Source: Klebsormidium nitens (Eukaryota > Streptophyta > Klebsormidiophyceae > Klebsormidiales > Klebsormidiaceae). Taken from it: a DNA stretch of 40,138 nt. Location: contig DF237474.1 in the NCBI GenBank assembly GCA_000708835.1, forward strand, positions 25,725 to 65,862. Direction: 5' to 3'. The notes under the pieces were generated by a model that was given only the letters and a program-made list of their open reading frames with translations, made no database searches and was not told where the DNA came from. The first letter of the stretch is position 1. Every line of letters begins with the position of its first letter. The position numbers and the translations under genes were made by a program. Shown one piece after another: positions 1 through 10,100 of the stretch.

Positions 1-2
1 CC

Positions 3-1196
3 CTGGCTGCCTACCTCGACTTCCAGTACGTCTCCAGCCGCAGCACCGCCGCCACCTTCCACTTCCTGCGGGAACTGTGCCGCAAGAACGGGAAGGAGAC
101 AACGGGGCGGGAGGTGACGGAGAAGGCCCTCAAGTCCTTACGCCCGGAGATCCGGAAGGCATTGGAGGGCGACGTGCTGAAGTGGGCGGTCGACAAGTGC
201 ACCCTCACCAACCTGGAGGACGACTTGCGCAAGGTGGAGGACGCCCTCCACACCAGGGACCTGGAGCGCGACCCCTAGACGCTGGTGAAGTCACTTGCGG
301 GGAAGGTCAAGGACCTGTCCCTGTCAAGGCCTCATCCCCGGTCTGCTGAAGACAGCCACCCCCGGCGAGATCGCAGCCCCCGGCGGCACGACGACCGGAG
401 GGCCAAGGGAAAGGGCAAGGGCAAGCAGGCCTTTGCCGCGACCGCAGCTCCGACCAAGGGGACCGGCTTCCAAGGGGCCTGCTACAACTGCGGGGAGCAC
501 GGGCACACGAGGGCCGAGTGCACCAAGGAGCCCAAGGGCGGAGGCTCCATGAGGAAACCGGGGGCCTACTGCGGCCACTGCAAGCGGCGGGACTCCCACA
601 CCGACAACGAGTGCTGGGAGAAGCATCCCGACAAGCGGCCGGAGAAGTGGAAGCAACCACGCGCCGGAGGACCGGCCCGGCCTGCCTACGCAGCCGCGGA
701 AGTGGGGGGGGAGGACGACCCCATGAGCCCCGACTTCGACCCGTTGACCACCTGGGGCGCCCACCTGCTGGGCCAGGCGACAGGAGTGGACGTGATGGCT
801 GTGGGGACCCCGGAGGACTACCCGGAGGTGCGCCCCAGCACCATGGCGCAGCGGGACACGGAACCCGCAGCGCGCGCCCGCACGGAAGCGGAGCGCATGC
901 GCGCAAAGGCGAGCAAAGATCGCCTGCGGCGCGGGGGGCCTCCCCCGGCTTTCAGGCCACAGGGGGAGCGGCCCCCACCGGACCAGGGAGCAGGAGAGGC
1001 AGCGCCGCCGGCGACAGCAGAGGCGGCTGAGGGACCGGGGCCCGCACAGACGGGCCCGGTGCAGCGCCTACTACCTAGCTTCGGGGAGTGCCCCGTCACT
1101 GACCCCCGGTACCAGGGGGCAGAGGACCTGGAGCGCGCAGGGGTGCAGCCCCACCTCCTGGCGGAGCCCACGGTGGGCCCTCAGCGAGAGGTGTAG
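3..1196 (+). pseudogene. gag: gag (capsid C-terminal part and zinc knuckles), interrupted
   Basis: One frame runs from base 3 to the TAG at 1194. An in-frame TAG at 276-278 splits a helical, charged capsid-like part from the nucleocapsid part. The nucleocapsid holds a classic CCHC knuckle, C-x2-C-x4-H-x4-C, at 480-521, preceded by a Lys/Arg/Gly-rich stretch. It is followed by a second Cys/His module, C-x2-C-x5-H-x4-C, around 570-615, of a kind seen after the knuckle in several plant and algal gypsy elements. The role expected from the family is RNA packaging. The N-terminus is cut off by the window. The next open stretch continues in the same frame after the TAG at 1194, so gag and linker were probably one polyprotein. 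Confidence 0.8.
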
Positions 1197-3707
1197 GTGC
1201 ACCGCCGACACCCCTTCGAGATCGTCGCCGCCCCGGCGCACTACGCCTGGGTCGGGGCCGTCTCCATACTGCCCCCGGATGGCACCACCGGGCAGCCCCT
1301 GCGCTGCAAGGGGGGGGGAGGCTCATCCTCCGGCGACGAAGCCGAGGAGGAGGGGAGCGAGGAGGAGGGAGAGGACGCTGAGGGGGCTGCTGGAGAAGCA
1401 ACTAAAGAGGATTACGGCGTCGAGGACATGGGGGACGCAGCAGACCTCACCCCCGCTGAGCGCGCCATGCGGACTATCCCGGCGAGGTACCGCTACTTTC
1501 CCCCGGCCCAACTCCCCACCATGGCCGAGGTCTACCTCCAGAAGCACATCGCGCTAATGGAGGAGAACTTCCGTGCCGACCCCAAGGGCAACCCCGACCG
1601 TGAGGATCACCGCAACCCGGGGTGGCACAAAACCCCCCGGTGGTCCAACTTCAAGCCGGAGGAGCTGGAGGCCTACATCCTGTGGCACGGCCGGTGGCTG
1701 GTGACGTACGAGCAGCACGCGCATAGGCGGCTGCACGTGGGGGAGACAGTGGCGGCGCAGGACGCGTATGTCCTGTCTGCCTTGGGAGCGGCCCAGCGAG
1801 GACTGCGGGCCTACTTCCGGGACTGCAACGAGTCCCAGCTCACCAACCCCGACTTGCGGATGATCGTCAACATCCACGAGTGGTTGATGGAGCCCCCGGT
1901 GGACCGCCCGGAGGATGACTACGCGGTTAACCTAGGGCCCCCACCGGAGGAGGAGTTAACCCGGCCGGCTAAGGCGACTCCCCACGGAACGCGGCTCCGG
2001 GTGCCCCTGTCCCTGCTGCAAGCTTACTTCACCCAGCGCTATGGCACCAACTGGGTGGAAGGCTTCTTGCAGAACCGAGTGGTCAACTACCCGGAGGGCA
2101 TGCCGAACCGCCCCACTCCCTGCCACGACTACAAGCTGCCTAGCACCGGACCACTGTCGGAGGGACCGGTGACCCCAGAGAGCGTCCCCATCAAGGCCAA
2201 GGTCAAACCAGCGACCAAGGCCAGGCCCAACACGCCCCCAGGGTTGCGCATCTTAGTGCGCGACGCCTGGAAGGACACCGAACCGGATGGGTCAAACCAA
2301 CCACACGGTCGGATTTGGCGCGAACCCACACCCCCGCCGACCGCAGAGGACCGGGGTGGAACCACACCGGCAGAGGGAGGAGCCGGGAAGGAGCGCGGAA
2401 AGAAGCGCCCGGCGGGAGCGGCAGCGGCCGGGGGAGGACAACCCCGGGGCAGCAAAGTCCCCAAGAAAGTTCCGGAGAGCACGGGGCCGGAGGCATCCGC
2501 AGCAGCATCGAGTGCCGCTGCTAAGGGGAAGGCCAGGGAGCCAACCCCGGAGGAGCCTACCGAGGAGGAGGAAACCGAGGAGGAGATGAACGAGAGGCTC
2601 GGGGAAGAGATAGCAGAACGGGTGAGGTACATGTACTCGATCCACACGCGGAACCCGGAGTTCTACGAGGGGGTCACCACAGCCGAGCTGGTGGCAATGT
2701 ACATCAACCTCAGTGCGGAGGAGGTGAGGACGGAAGAGGGGCGCCGCATGCACCAGACGTTGGTGTATCACCAGATGCAGGCGGAAATCGACCTGGTCGA
2801 GGGGAACAGCGAACAGCATCCCATTGAGGAGATGTTGCAGCTGGACAACATAACGGCTGCCGCCCCCCTGACCCAGGAAACCCTCCAGCAGTACCTCGCC
2901 CTTGCCCCGGAGCAGCGCCTTAACCTCCGGGGGTACAACCTCTACAGCAAGTTCCTCCGCCTCCGGGCCCAGGAATTGCGGGAGGGATTTGCAGACGAGA
3001 TAGCCCAGCACCGGGAGGAGGAGCAACGGGAGGAGGAGCAACGGGATCAGCGACCTAGCACGCCCCCGGCAACCACCCAGACTTTCCCAGTGGCTAAAAG
3101 AACTGCCATCCCAATCCCACCAATAACCGCAGGGCCCTCCATCCCGGTGGGCCAGAAGCGGCGCGCGGCAACCCCTCCGGAGATGGAGGAGAGACCTAGG
3201 AAGGTCGCCGCGGAAGACACTAGAGACGCAGAAGGCGTGCTCACGGGGTCAAGATCCGAAGCTGCGAAAGTTCCAGCAGCAGACACCGTCTCGGTGCCCG
3301 CAGCTGGAGGGGGGGACCAGCAGGAGAAGAAAGAAGAAAAATCGGCGGAGACCGGAGCTGAGGGGCCAGAAGAGCCCGGGGCAGAAGAGGAGACGGGAGA
3401 AGAAGGTCAGGGGTCAGGGCCAAGCACAGGCCAAGTGTCAGGCGCAGGCGGGGCAAAACCGGGGGGGAAAACCAAAACCCAGCCCGGGGAGGCAGGCCGG
3501 CAGCACGGAGTACCTACAACCTCCCTGTCGGAACCCACCTCGGAGCTGGAGCAGGCGCTGGCGGCGGTCACAATGGTCACCATGTCCACATCCTCGCACT
3601 CCAGCAAATTGCAGGTTGCCATGGGTACCGGGTCGTTTATCGCGCTCCCCACCACCAGCATCGAAACGTTCGACACTTCCGACGTTCGTGCCCGTGCCCG
3701 TGATTGA
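1197..3707 (+). CDS. Large acidic low-complexity linker of the retroelement polyprotein
   Basis: An open stretch of 836 codons, in the same frame as gag and separated from it only by the TAG at 1194-1196; its first codon is GTG, so it has no start of its own. It is rich in Glu, Pro, Ala, Gly and Lys, with GAGGAG runs near 1340-1375, 2560-2590 and 3015-3045. A better-ordered stretch around 1500-2110 contains many Trp, Tyr and His residues. I recognise no domain. It sits between nucleocapsid and protease, where most gypsy elements have a short spacer. The frame ends in TGA at 3705, but an overlapping frame open from 3616 carries on, so a frameshift near 3680 is likely. Confidence 0.6.
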   Translation: MHRRHPFEIVAAPAHYAWVGAVSILPPDGTTGQPLRCKGGGGSSSGDEAEEEGSEEEGEDAEGAAGEATKEDYGVEDMGDAADLTPAERAMRTIPARYRYFPPAQLPTMAEVYLQKHIALMEENFRADPKGNPDREDHRNPGWHKTPRWSNFKPEELEAYILWHGRWLVTYEQHAHRRLHVGETVAAQDAYVLSALGAAQRGLRAYFRDCNESQLTNPDLRMIVNIHEWLMEPPVDRPEDDYAVNLGPPPEEELTRPAKATPHGTRLRVPLSLLQAYFTQRYGTNWVEGFLQNRVVNYPEGMPNRPTPCHDYKLPSTGPLSEGPVTPESVPIKAKVKPATKARPNTPPGLRILVRDAWKDTEPDGSNQPHGRIWREPTPPPTAEDRGGTTPAEGGAGKERGKKRPAGAAAAGGGQPRGSKVPKKVPESTGPEASAAASSAAAKGKAREPTPEEPTEEEETEEEMNERLGEEIAERVRYMYSIHTRNPEFYEGVTTAELVAMYINLSAEEVRTEEGRRMHQTLVYHQMQAEIDLVEGNSEQHPIEEMLQLDNITAAAPLTQETLQQYLALAPEQRLNLRGYNLYSKFLRLRAQELREGFADEIAQHREEEQREEEQRDQRPSTPPATTQTFPVAKRTAIPIPPITAGPSIPVGQKRRAATPPEMEERPRKVAAEDTRDAEGVLTGSRSEAAKVPAADTVSVPAAGGGDQQEKKEEKSAETGAEGPEEPGAEEETGEEGQGSGPSTGQVSGAGGAKPGGKTKTQPGEAGRQHGVPTTSLSEPTSELEQALAAVTMVTMSTSSHSSKLQVAMGTGSFIALPTTSIETFDTSDVRARARD

Positions 3708-5100
3708 AGCGCACTTGGCGTTGGAGGAAGCGGAGCCCATTGCAGCCGCCCCCGAGACGGAGTCCCTGGATGGTGCATCCCTGGAGCCAACACCCCCTAC
3801 CCGTTCAACAACCTCTACGCCCCCACCTCCGCTGGGACCACCCCCGCCACCGAGACCGCCACCCCCACCGCCAAGACAGCTAACCCCGGTGCCGAGCGAC
3901 ACACCATCGACATGGGAGCATGTGGCGGCAGACCTGGGGGAGACGGTGCGGGCGCTGTACCCAAATGGGCCTGAGGAGAACCAGCTCATGCAGGCCGTGG
4001 CGGACGAGGCGGGCTACCCACCGCTCCATGCGGTAGGAGGGCAGGAACTGACCCGGATCTTGGTGGAAGACCTCCGCCGGACCTACCCCAACAACCCCGA
4101 GGTGGCTGCGGTGATGGTAGATGACCCCGGAGAGGTGACCCGCCGCACCGCCCAGCGGCTACACGACTACCGCAAGGAGCGAGGCCTTGCCGCAGCCGCG
4201 CACACAGAGGCGCAGGAGCTGGAAGCGGCAGAGGAGGCCAAGAAGGCGGGCAAGGTAAAAGCCAAGGTGGGGGAGGAAGTGCCTCCCACCCCGGAGAAGC
4301 CACCGGGCCCCGGGGCCGCAGACGGAGTTCCTGCAGCACAAGGGGCGCAACCGGAGGGAGGCGTAGCGGAGGAGTTACCCGCAGCGCCTGAGAAGGATCA
4401 GGGCGAGGGAGCTGCCGGAGGGGCGGGACGAGTGGTACCGGAGGCCGTGATAGCGGCCCCTGTCTCTTCCCGGCCACCTGTACCCGCAGCCCCCGCCAGT
4501 GCGACCCCGGTCACACTCGCCTTGGCCATGGCCGGACGTGCGGGCTTGGCAGCACCGGTGGCCAAACGACCCCCGGTGCCAACAGACGTGGTGGTACGGG
4601 TGGGAGATGTGTCTATTTCATGGGACGAATCGATTGGGCAGGCCGTCAACCGGGCCAGCAATGCCATCGTGCGAAACATCCTCCCGCACTACCTCCGGGG
4701 CCCCAATCTGACGGCCTTTGTGGCAGCGCACCTGTACGAGGAGCTGCGCCGCAGACCCCCGGGGGTACCTACCCCACCTCCAGTCCCGCCAGCTAAAGGC
4801 GAGGAGCAGGAACGACAGAGCCCGGGTCCCACGGACGAGCACCCACAGCGGGAGCAGCCCCGGAGGGACCACCCTGAGGGCGACGGAGGCGGAACCGGAG
4901 GACAACCGGCACCGGCCCCCGCGGCAGCACCTGGGGCAGGGGGACATCAGGCCCAGGGCCCCAAGGCGGGGACCCAGGGCGGGCAGAACGCGGGGGGAGC
5001 GGCTCCGGGCGGAGCCGGCGAGCGTGCAGCGAGGGAGCCAGCCATTTCCCGGGCGCCAGCGCGGCCAACACGCCTCCGGCGATGCATTACGCCGGAGTAG
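3680..5100 (+). CDS. Second part of the linker, proline- and alanine-rich
   Basis: This continues the polyprotein in a new frame after a shift near 3680; the frame is open from 3616. It begins with a proline tract (3770-3890), then a possibly folded part at about 3910-4190 with conserved-looking hydrophobic positions, then Ala/Gly/Pro/Glu-rich sequence. A short ordered stretch at 4580-4745 has alternating hydrophobic residues. It ends with TAG at 5098-5100, and the same frame reopens immediately into the protease. No known domain is recognised. The expected role is a structural or spacer part of Gag-Pol. Confidence 0.55.
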
Positions 5101-5664
5101 TCAGCTCCCCGAGCGCTAGTATGGCCAATTCAACCCCCGGCGTCCCCTACCTACATGGCCCTAGGCGAAGGAGAGATCAGCTCAACCCTGGAGCTGTTGG
5201 AGCCGGCGGCGAGATCCTTCCTCGTGCGGCAGTTGGCAAACCTGCCGGCGCATCGGGGGGACCGGAAGAGAGAGCGGGTGCGGGCGCCCATAGTGAAGGT
5301 CCGAGAGAGGGCCTTGTGGGTGAACGGCAAGCCACTGCAGGGGAGCGCGATCCTGGATTCAGGGGCAATGCCCCTGCTGATCGGGCGCCCGGGGCTCATC
5401 CAACTGGGACTGAGCGCAGAAGACGTCACCCCCAACGCAGTGCGGTTGGGCCTAGCAGACGGCAAGTCCACCCGGCTGTTTGGCGTCACCCAACAACCCA
5501 TCAAGTTCACGTTTAACCCGGGGAAAGCGACAGAGACGGAGATCTCGGTCCGGGCGGTAGTGACGCAGGCGCCCTACGACTTTCTCGTGGGCAACGTCGT
5601 GCTGTGGGTCATTGGGGGAGTCATTGACAGTTGGCGGGAGCAGTTCCGGTATCAGGTGAACTGA
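5101..5664 (+). CDS. Retropepsin-like aspartic protease
   Basis: The frame reopens after the TAG at 5098, and the first ATG is at 5155. The active-site motif ILDSGAMPLLIG lies at about 5350-5385, so the catalytic triplet is Asp-Ser-Gly. This is followed by beta-strand-like sequence and a C-terminal hydrophobic stretch with FLVGNVVLW near 5580-5605, matching the second half of a retropepsin. The family cleaves the Gag-Pol polyprotein as a homodimer. Its place upstream of RT is usual; the DNMT between protease and RT is not. A TGA at 5662-5664 ends the stretch, but the same frame goes on, so the stop may be a mutation. Confidence 0.75.
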   Translation, partial: SAPRALVWPIQPPASPTYMALGEGEISSTLELLEPAARSFLVRQLANLPAHRGDRKRERVRAPIVKVRERALWVNGKPLQGSAILDSGAMPLLIGRPGLIQLGLSAEDVTPNAVRLGLADGKSTRLFGVTQQPIKFTFNPGKATETEISVRAVVTQAPYDFLVGNVVLWVIGGVIDSWREQFRYQVN

Positions 5665-6436
5665 AAGTCCGGGCTGCCTGACGCAGACGGGCCGGAGGGG
5701 TACATTCCCCTAACCTTCGAGCGGGAAAAGGGGGCGGCCCCATTGCCAGACGCATTCTACTCAACCCTCCACCGCAGGGGGGGAGAGGAAGTAGACAGTG
5801 CGGTGTAAGTTGAGTCGGATGATGAAATGCTCTCGTTAATTGACGATGGGTCTGACGACAATTCCGACTTGGCACCCACTGTGCTACCCTTCCCCATCCT
5901 CCCGGCGGCAGTAGAGAGGGAGCGCCTCCGACGAGAAGGAGAGGCGAACCACGGAGGGGTCGAGATCCGGGGACCGAGACTGGCGGAGAGACTTAATCGC
6001 TACAGAGAGCTCCTTGGACTGGCGCCCGGGGAGTACGCGCGACGCTGGGCTGAGGAAGGCCCGGCCATAGAGGAGCCAGAGGTCCCTGAGCCCGGCCTAA
6101 AGGGGGTTAACCTGAAGGGCATTAACCGGGTCAACCCAATCCCTGCCGGCGAACCGGAGAGGGACTTCAAGCCCGAAGAGGCGGCCCGGAGGCTGGACAC
6201 CGAGACTACGGCGGCCCACAACGCCGCCACCGGGACCAGGCACGTAGACTACCCGTGGGATCCCGTGTTAAGATCCTAGGAGGGCTACCCCGCGCGCAAC
6301 ACGCAGCAGCAAGTTGTAAACCACCGTGGGAGGCCGGAGCTGCCACCCGGGTGGACGCGGCGGGGGGACAACGACAACCTCTACTACCGGGAGCTGACTG
6401 ACTACAACGACTCCCGGGAACAAGACTATCCCCCAG
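5665..6436 (+). pseudogene. Interrupted linker between protease and methyltransferase
   Basis: The protease frame continues with stops at about 5809 (TAA) and 6277 (TAG). Between them, 5827-6279 codes for an acidic, Arg-rich segment with no domain I recognise. After the TAG, the frame stays open through a Tyr/Asp-rich piece to about 6430. There a short C run (ATCCCCCAG) marks the likely shift into the frame carrying the DNMT start. The two other forward frames show no continuous alternative. Together with the breaks elsewhere this indicates a decayed copy or sequencing errors. Confidence 0.5.
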
Positions 6437-7707
6437 ATGCGGGACCAGCGGCGGCAGGAGCCGCCACGGGTACTGGTGTACGAAGACGGGGTCCAACCCG
6501 TACCTGCACCGGACCCGGAGGCCTGTGAGCAGGTGGTGCCACCACCGGAGGACGAAAACTGGGAGGAGTTGCCCCAGGCGTTCATGGTGGACCACCACGC
6601 CTCGCCGGAGGAGCAGTCAGCTAACGCGCAGGCTACTCACTACCGGGAGAATGAGATGATTTGGGCCACTGACGACAACCACACCCGCATGTTCGGGGAC
6701 GAGAAGTGGCTGCGAGTGCTGCTGCTCTTTGGGGGCATTGCGGCGGAGTTGGAGGCGCTGCTGAAGGCCGGGGTCAACATCAAGCAGGTCGTGTACGTGG
6801 ACAACGACCCGGTTAGCCGGAGGGTCTTCGGCCACCGTTTGCGGGCCCTCCATCACGCCTACCCGGAACAGCTACCGGAGTTGGCGTACCACGCACCAAC
6901 ACATCGCTCTCCTGGGACATCAGCGAGATCGGCGAGCTAGAGCTGGTGCGCCACATCGGGCGCGATGGGCAACACCCAATCGACCTGGTGACGGTGTCAT
7001 CACCGTGCCAGGGCTTCTCGCGGGCCAATCGACAGGCCCGGGGGCTAGAGGACCCACGCTCCAGTCTCTACCTGGAGGCGGTGCGCGTGCTGGCGACCAT
7101 CCAACGCCTGCAGCGGCCCTGGGGGCACGAGCCGGGCTACATATTCGAGATGGTGGACGCGAGCGATCACGCCAGCCCGCCAGCCCGGTGGGGCTTTCAA
7201 CAAATGGAGCTCATCAGCGGAGGCTACGCGGGGAGCGGCATCCGGCTCGACGCAGCCAAGTTGGGGTCGGCAGCCCACCGGACCCGAGTGTTCTGGACCA
7301 ACTTGGCGCGCGCAACCGACATCCAGGAGCGCTACACCCAGTTCGACCGCGACCAAGTCTGGGACCGACTGGACGCACAGGACGCGCTGGACAACTTCCG
7401 GGCAGTGCAATTGGCGGCCCAGGACGACCCCGCAGTACCGGGGTACTACCGCGTCAACATGAAAGGGGAGCCTTTGCAGGGTTTTCCTACTTTGGTGGCG
7501 ACCCCAAGCTCCTACGCCTTCCGCTTTCAAGCCAACCAACCGGGGCCGGGGATGGTGTACGACCGCAACGTGCGCAAGTGGCAGGAGCCCAACGCCGACG
7601 AACGGGAGCGGATCATGGGGATGCTGCCAGGGTCCACAAGGGGCTACAATGTCCCGGAGGCAGAACGCCGGAGGCTAATCGGGAGCGCCACCGACGTCCG
7701 CGCCTAA
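6437..7707 (+). pseudogene. C5 cytosine DNA methyltransferase domain inside the retroelement
   Basis: The fold's motifs appear in order. Motif I is LLLFGGIAAELEALL near 6715-6760, followed by VVYVDNDPVSRR (motif II). Next come DISEI near 6920, then the catalytic motif IV SSPCQGFS with Pro-Cys-Gln at 7003-7011. Motif VI is EMVDASDH near 7150 (usual form ENV). Motif VIII AHRTRVFWTNL lies near 7275, and C-terminal motifs IX/X include FPTLVATP, an ERERIMGM segment and RRLIGSATDV near 7670. The AHRxRxFWxNL form recalls DNMT3-type enzymes, while PCQ is more DNMT1-like, so I do not assign a class. A frameshift near 6895 splits the domain; otherwise motifs are intact. The expected reaction is methyl transfer from AdoMet to C5 of cytosine. 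Ends with TAA at 7705. Confidence 0.88.
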
Positions 7708-7749
7708 ACCTGGCTGTGCAAGGAGTTTCGCCGCTGGCGGGTCATCAAC

Positions 7750-9355
7750 AAGGACGAATGAAGGCGCGCGGGGGCGACAGACGCGCCCCCGGAACAAGGG
7801 TGTTACGACTCACCCTCAACAAAAGCCGAAGGAACCCAGCCAGCTGGCGGCCTGCAAAAATCACAGCCCGCAGCTGGGGGGAGGTAAGTACAGGGGCCGG
7901 AGAGCCTAAACAAAATCCACCTGGGACCGGAGCGTCCCAGGGCCAGGCCGGAGAGCCTGAACAAGCTGGGAAGTCCGGCACAGCCTTAGTGGAGCAAGAG
8001 GGGGAGAAGGGCAACTATCCCCAGGGACTAACCGGAGGAGAACCCGGGAAGGTCAACCAAGGAGGTGGGGCCCAAAAGGCCTTAGGGCCAGGGCAGTCCG
8101 AAAGGGCCTTGCCCCCGGAGGGGGGCAAACCACCAACACCCGATCAGGGTGGACAAGAGCTACGCCGGGACCCTGCCCCGGGAATCAACAGGAGAGAGGG
8201 CACAGGGGAGATCAGCTTGAAAGGGCTGCATTCCCTTGAAGCCGGAGGTCAGGAACTGGGACCGGAGCTGCAGGCAACAGCTGTGGGGACAGCACCAGAG
8301 GAGAAAGGTGCGAGCCAATTCGGAGCAAAGGGGACTGAGAAGCCCTTTGAGTGGGGAGACGAGCAGATCTGGCCGGGACTACCACCGGAGCAGAGGGCCG
8401 AGGTCACGGGGCTGCTGGAGGAGTTCCGGGACATCTTCGCGTGGTCCATCTACGACCTGAGCGACACCGCCATCGAATGGGTGGAGTTCGAGGTGGACTT
8501 CACCGACGAGAAGCCAATCTGGTCACCCAAGCGGCGCTACTCCCAGTACGAGACGGACCTGTTGAAGGCGTACGTGGAGGAGAGGCTGGCCGCCAAGCTC
8601 ATTGCGCCTTTAAAGCTGCCCCCGGGGGTCAAGGAGCCCTTCGCTGCCGCCACCGTCATGCCGCGCAAGAAAGACGCGGAGAGGAACTGGACGGAGAGGC
8701 GGATCTGCGGCGACTACCGGCCCCACAACGACAAGACTGTCCCTGACAAGTACCCGATGCCTATAGCGGACGAGCTATTCGACGATCTGGGGGAGAGCGA
8801 CTGCTTCTCCACGCTGGACCTCAGGATGGGGTACCACCAGATCCGGATCCGGGAGGGAGACGAGTGGAAGCTGGCGTTGGGCCACGACGACCTCTACATG
8901 CCGCTGCGCACCCCCTTCGGGCCCAAGAACGCGCCAGCGCTGTTTCAGAGGCTGATGGACCGGGTGCTGCGGGAGCTGCGGGCCTTCGCGCGGGCGTTCA
9001 TCGACGACACCATCGTCCACGCCAAGGGCTTCCGGGCCCACTTGGACGCCCTGCGCGGAGTCTTCACCGAGCTCCGGCGCCACAACATCAAGGTGCACCC
9101 GAAGAAGATCCGGATCCTTTTCCCGGAGATCCCTTTCTTGGGGCACATGGTTAACCCCGTGGGGCTGAAGCCCCAAGCCGTCAAAGTGGCGGCCATCCAA
9201 CGCATCCCCTACCCTACAGGCCAAACCGCCATCAAGCAGTTCCGGGGCATCGTCAACTACTACCGCAAGTTCCTTGCGGGGTGTAGCGCGGTGGCCCGGC
9301 CGCTAAACGACCTACTCAAGAAGGACGTGGAGTTCCGGAGGAGCTGGGAGCTGAA
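7750..9355 (+). CDS. pol: Reverse transcriptase, with Gly/Glu-rich spacer
   Basis: The frame is open well upstream, but RT coding plausibly starts after the DNMT stop. The first 500 bases are a Gly/Pro/Glu/Gln-rich spacer. Conserved RT blocks follow: RRICGDYRPHND near 8700, FSTLDLRMGYHQIRI near 8805-8850, TPFGPKNAPALFQRLMD near 8910, the catalytic FIDD at 8997-9008, FLGHMV near 9135, and RGIVNYYRKFL near 9245 in the connection. FIDD is an accepted F/Y-x-D-D variant. The catalytic aspartates are present. The frame is lost near 9354, where RNase H continues in another frame, consistent with a one-base indel. Confidence 0.92.
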
Positions 9356-10100
9356 TGCAAGGAGGCGGTGGACCGGCTGAAGGCGATGCTGTGCGAGGCA
9401 CCGCTGTTGGTGCGCCCGGACCCCAGGAAGGAGTTCGAGCTGCACACAGATTGGAGCGCGGCAGGATGCGGGGCAATTCTACAACAACGAGACGACGCCG
9501 GGGAGGAACGGGTGGTGGCCTACGCCAGCCGGAGCAACAACAAGGCCGAGAGCAACTACTCCAGCTACGCTGGGGAGTGCTTGGCCGCGGTGTGGGGAGT
9601 GCGCTACTTCCGGGTGTACCTGTACGGGGCGCGCTTCATCCTCTACACCGACCACCGCCCCCTCGAGTGGCTGGTGACCAACCCCAACCTCACGGGCATG
9701 CACGCCCGGTGGGCGCTGATGCTTCAGGAGTTTGACTTCGAGGTGCGGTACCGCAAGGGGTTGATCAACATGAACGCAGACGGGCTGAGCCGAAACCCCC
9801 AGCCGGAGACAGAGGATCCCACCGGAGCGCGGATGCATGAGGACGCGGCCGGAGGAGGGGACCCAGGGCCGGGGGGAAGGCCAGCAGTAACCTACCTGGC
9901 CTGGCAGGCCTGGGCAGCCGACACTCCGGTGCCCCCAGGGGAGTTGGAGTACCTCACTATGGAGGAGGCCGGAGGCGAGCCGTGGGAACCAGAGGACGAG
10001 CTCGAGCTCCCCGGAGAGCTGCCCATGCCGGGCCCAATGGACTACGGCACTGTTGACGCAGATGTACAGGTCCCGGAGACTCCGGGGCTGGGGGGAGAAA
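9356..10100 (+). CDS. pol: RNase H domain and spacer of the Pol polyprotein
   Basis: The frame picks up at about 9356 with ECKEAVDRLK, the usual RT-RNase H junction of gypsy elements. Acidic active-site positions are visible in ELHTDWSAAGCGAIL (Asp, near 9440), YSSYAGECLAAVW (Glu, near 9575) and LYTDHRPLEWL (Asp, near 9640). The domain closes with RYRKGLINMNADGLSR near 9750-9795, the canonical end. The function is removal of the RNA strand during reverse transcription. About 300 bases of Glu/Gly/Pro-rich spacer then lead to integrase in the same frame. Confidence 0.9.

Noticed and set aside
7005-7740. Long open frame overlapping the DNMT in another frame
   Set aside because: It is GC-driven open shadow sequence with Arg/Gly/Pro-rich translation; real coding in that frame begins after the DNMT stop, toward RT.
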